A stretch of DNA of 64,000 bases. Source: Haloplanus vescus (GTDB lineage Archaea; Halobacteriota; Halobacteria; Halobacteriales; Haloferacaceae). Every line of letters starts with the position of its first letter. Position 1 is the stretch's first letter. A model generated the notes under the pieces. The model was not told the origin of the DNA and did not search any database. It saw nothing but the letters and a program-made list of their open reading frames with translations. Positions 61,915 through 64,000 of this stretch are shown here, piece by piece. The position numbers and the translations under genes were made by a program. The stretch covers positions 62,001 to 126,000 of the forward strand of contig NZ_FNQT01000004.1 in NCBI RefSeq assembly GCF_900107665.1. The letters are read 5' to 3'.

Positions 61915-63192
61915 ATGGCTGAGGAACCGTCCCAACTCTCTGACTTCGACGGCCGCTACGAGGATCCCGCTGACGATCCCCTCTTTGACTTTGATGAAGA
62001 CGACCCCGACCGAGCCAACATTTTCGCTCGAAAGGAACTGCTGAAGGTTGGCCACGTCCCTGAAAGCGGCCGTATCGTCGGCCGAGATGGCGAGATCAAG
62101 GCCGTTGCTGCTGAACTCAGGCCGATCGTTCGTGGCGATCCGCCCAACAACGTGATTATTTACGGGAAAACGGGTACGGGGAAGTCGCTCGTTGCCCGTC
62201 ACGTCACAGAACGAGCCCGCCGAGCCGCGGAGTCGAACGGTGTGTCCGTCGGCACGGTCTACGTCGACTGCGCGCAGCACAACACACAGACACGCGTCGC
62301 GAGGACGGTGACTCGTTCACTCAACGAAACGGACGAGACTGACTTCGATATTCCACGCGCAGGGATTGGCAGCGGGGAATACTACGACTATCTCTGGGAG
62401 ATTCTGGATACTGCCTACGAGTCAGTCATCATCATTCTCGACGAGGTGGACCGACTCGATGACGATGATATTCTTATGCAGCTCTCGCGGGCTCGCGAAT
62501 CGGGGAAAGCGGATTGCCACCTGGGCGTCATCGCAGTCAGCAACAAGATCGAGTATCGCGACCAGCTGAACGAACGCGTCAAGTCCAGTCTTCGCGAGGA
62601 GGAGTTCGTCTTCCAACCCTACGACGCGAATCAGCTGCGCGAGATTATGAAGCACCGACGGGACGCGTTCCACGATGGCGTTCTCTCTGATGATGTGATC
62701 CCGCTGACGGCGGCACTAGCTGCCCAAGAACACGGTGACGCCAGAAAGGCCATCGAAATTCTTCGTCACGCCGGCGAACTGGCCGAACGAGAAAACGTCG
62801 AGACGGTCGTCGAGGAACACGTTCGCGATGCCCAGGAGTGGGCTGAAATCGATCGCTTCGAGGAGCTGCTACGCGGGTCGACGACACAGGTCAAATTCAT
62901 CCTCTATTCGCTCGCGCTGCTCACCGAAGAGAATCCGAACGAGGATGGATTCTCTACCAACCGAATTTACGAACGGTATCAAGCGACGACAGAGAAGGCC
63001 GATGCGAAGACTCTCAGCGAGCACCGCGTCTACGAGCTGTTGAAAGAGCAGGCGTTCCTCGGTGTCGTTGAATCTACTCGGACCGGGGGTGGCCGGGGTG
63101 AAGGCAGTTATCTCGAGCACCGGTTGGTTCAGGATACCGGCATCGTGCTGAAATCTGTCCTCCGGGATAGCCGGCTGGAAGACCTGGCCTAG
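61915..63192 (+). CDS. Orc1/Cdc6-family initiator no. 2 (origin-linked)
   Basis: A 425-residue AAA+ initiator. An acidic N-terminus (DPLFDFDEDDPD) is followed by HVPESGRIVGRDGEI, the usual Orc1/Cdc6 lead-in. Walker A is YGKTGTGKS near 83-91, Walker B IIILDEVDRLDDDD near 168-181, and the sensor 1 region GVIAVSNKIEYRDQL near 205. The C-terminal winged helix begins STTQVKFILYSLALL near 320. It lies within an array of ORB-like repeats on both sides and is the best candidate for the plasmid's replication initiator. ATG 61915 directly follows a possible TTG at 61912. Confidence 0.95.
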   Translation: MAEEPSQLSDFDGRYEDPADDPLFDFDEDDPDRANIFARKELLKVGHVPESGRIVGRDGEIKAVAAELRPIVRGDPPNNVIIYGKTGTGKSLVARHVTERARRAAESNGVSVGTVYVDCAQHNTQTRVARTVTRSLNETDETDFDIPRAGIGSGEYYDYLWEILDTAYESVIIILDEVDRLDDDDILMQLSRARESGKADCHLGVIAVSNKIEYRDQLNERVKSSLREEEFVFQPYDANQLREIMKHRRDAFHDGVLSDDVIPLTAALAAQEHGDARKAIEILRHAGELAERENVETVVEEHVRDAQEWAEIDRFEELLRGSTTQVKFILYSLALLTEENPNEDGFSTNRIYERYQATTEKADAKTLSEHRVYELLKEQAFLGVVESTRTGGGRGEGSYLEHRLVQDTGIVLKSVLRDSRLEDLA

Positions 63193-63213
63193 CTCCCGTT
63201 TCGGTCGCTGACC

Positions 63214-63233
63214 ACACCCCTGATCACGAGTGT
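63214..63233 (-). repeat. ORB-like repeat right of cdc6 no. 2
   Basis: The minus strand reads ACACTCGTGATCAGGGGTGT, matching the left array in form and inverted relative to it. It lies 22 bp after the initiator stop. Confidence 0.7.
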
Positions 63234-63247
63234 ATCTCTCGATACGT

Positions 63248-63403
63248 CGGAAACGTGGGGTGGGGGATCCGAGGTCGTCTTCTACTCCCAATAATCGACT
63301 TTGGCCGGGTGACGAAACGACGGAAACGTGGGGGGTGTGATCCCCTCGATCGTGGCTGCGTTCCCTCCACCGACCTCCAGTTACGACGGAAACGTGGGGT
63401 GGG
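63248..63403 (+). repeat. CGGAAACGTGGGG repeats right of cdc6 no. 2
   Basis: CGGAAACGTGGGGTGGG occurs at 63248-63264 and 63387-63403, with CGGAAACGTGGGGGGTG at 63321-63337. The 73- and 66-bp steps are near integral helical turns. This is a second repeat type, distinct from the CACTCT boxes, in the 363-bp gap downstream of the initiator. Confidence 0.82.
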
Positions 63404-63446
63404 TATTTTTTCTCCGAGTGTTACCTGTTTGGACTGACCGGACCCA

Positions 63447-63499
63447 TTCACACTGAGGGGTGTGGGGTGGGTTGAACCCATTCACACTCTGGGGGGTGT
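63447..63499 (+). repeat. tandem CATTCACACT...GGGGTGT elements
   Basis: Two direct elements, TTCACACTGAGGGGTGT (63447-63463) and TTCACACTCTGGGGGGTGT (63481-63499), each preceded by ACCCA or CCCCA-like sequence, share the CACT...GGGGTGT frame of the ORB-like boxes. They form the right limit of the origin region. Confidence 0.7.
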
Positions 63500-63555
63500 C
63501 CTCTGCGACGCTACTAATTGCGCTTGACAAACCTCCGGCTACGGTTCACCACCGT

Positions 63556-63879
63556 CTACTCGTCGGGACTGACGGGGCCTTTATACTGGGAACGAACTTT
63601 TTCGCCTTCTCGCCACTGCCAGTAGTAGTAGCGGTTGTCGTTAATCTCCTTGATCGTGATCGTGGCCTTCGCCGGGACGTCGTCCGGCAGATCGTCGGGA
63701 CGTTCTTCAATTTCGCTTTCATCTGAATCCTCTTCGAGACGTGCCTCGCCAGCTTTGTGCTCAGCTAGCTCTTCAGCGTAGCGGGCAACGCGCTGGAGCT
63801 GCTCAGAAGAGGACTCGTTGAGCGTATTGACGAGGTCTGTCGGGAGTTCCGCCGGCGGCGTCGGTGGCTCGTAGGACAT
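63556..63879 (-). CDS. haloarchaeal DUF6788-like small protein
   Basis: A 107-residue protein. Its helical N-terminal half (LPTDLVNTLNESSSEQLQRV, ARYAEELAEH) leads to an acidic linker. The C-terminal strand region (ATITIKEINDNRYYYWQW, REGEKVRSQYKGPV) resembles a short domain in many haloarchaeal plasmid and viral proteins that predicts nucleic-acid contact. The start at 63879 (MSYEPPTPPAEL) is chosen over 63906, which would lie inside inverted-repeat copy 4. That repeat ends 17 bp upstream of the start and could act as an operator. Confidence 0.7.
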   Translation of the reverse strand: MSYEPPTPPAELPTDLVNTLNESSSEQLQRVARYAEELAEHKAGEARLEEDSDESEIEERPDDLPDDVPAKATITIKEINDNRYYYWQWREGEKVRSQYKGPVSPDE

Positions 63880-63895
63880 CAGCGGTCGCCTCGTG

Positions 63896-63936
63896 TTAAC
63901 CAACATAACCCGCTAATCCATAGTTTTGTTGGTTAA
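63896..63936. repeat. long inverted repeat, family copy 4
   Basis: TTAACCAACA (63896-63905) and TGTTGGTTAA (63927-63936) flank a 21-bp spacer. It occupies the -18 to -57 region of the 107-aa gene, where a bound protein would overlap the promoter. The remaining bases to 64000 hold no gene I can support. Confidence 0.85.
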
Positions 63937-64000
63937 GTTGGTAATATCAGTCAGTCCTCGCTACCTGTAACATTACTCGCAACTTCTTTATGAATGAATT

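Noticed and set aside
19178-63936. The four TTAACCAACA inverted repeats as transcription terminators
   Set aside because: The loop would be 21-22 nt, there is no following U-tract, and one copy sits in a promoter position upstream of a gene. A protein site fits better.
1-64000. tRNA or rRNA genes
   Set aside because: No cloverleaf with intact acceptor and T-loop and no rRNA-like conserved stretch was noticed by eye; a dedicated covariance search was not possible.

Overview
The window is about 64 kb of haloarchaeal extrachromosomal DNA, most likely from a megaplasmid or large plasmid. The evidence is strongly acidic proteins, G/C-rich third codon positions, start codons close to TATA boxes (leaderless transcripts), a Tat lipoprotein, two Orc1/Cdc6 initiators, a family-B polymerase, a DUF1931 histone-fold protein and a ParA partition locus. 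The genus cannot be told from the sequence. No rRNA, tRNA or CRISPR array was seen.

Layout. 1-3188 (minus): a large GHKL (sacsin-like) ATPase gene running off the left edge. 3469-3966: an unknown acidic protein. 4090-17956 (minus): a tightly overlapping type-IV-secretion-like conjugation operon, in transcription order pilin-like protein, secreted/anchored 563-aa protein, Tat lipoprotein, VirB6-like polytopic protein, VirB3/VirB4-N-like protein, VirB4 ATPase, giant VirD4/TraG-like ATPase with a possible nuclease domain, and an archaeo-eukaryotic-type primase. A divergent ribbon-helix-helix gene with an operator-like repeat lies at its head. 18321-22208: small proteins, a membrane HExxH protein, exonuclease VII (xseB/xseA, with a membrane-anchored large subunit), a DUF1931 protein, a PadR regulator and a Fic-like protein.

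22425-34235 is a metal-resistance island: a CPH-type copper ATPase, a CopZ chaperone, HTH regulators, DoxX, SHOCT proteins, UspA, a permease with two YHS domains, a second HMA protein, a P1B ATPase with CPG in place of CPC, and an FmdE-like protein. 34268-38697 holds a tyrosine recombinase next to three lower-GC unknown genes, a possible cargo or defence cassette. 38925-40147 is a ParA/RHH partition locus. It carries a striking TCGTT array phased at 9 bp, a probable centromere that also runs through the RHH coding sequence. 40554-41920 is an HTH/nucleotidyltransferase toxin-antitoxin-like pair. 42003-52902 has a TRAM protein, AddA/AddB-like helicase-nucleases and a one-polypeptide type IIG restriction-modification enzyme.

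53535-63879 is a replication and DNA-damage-tolerance region: Orc1/Cdc6 no. 1; an SRAP (HMCES/YedK) protein; an IS605/IS1341-type TnpB insertion; a P-loop-less RecA-like protein, a coiled-coil protein and a PolB with a degenerate exonuclease domain (a mutasome-like cassette); then an origin with at least six ORB-like direct repeats, Orc1/Cdc6 no. 2, and more origin repeats downstream. A long inverted repeat, TTAACCAACA-N21/22-TGTTGGTTAA, occurs four times (19178, 55337, 60728, 63896). Three of the four copies lie at repair or replication genes, which suggests a shared operator or other protein-binding site that I cannot assign to a known family.
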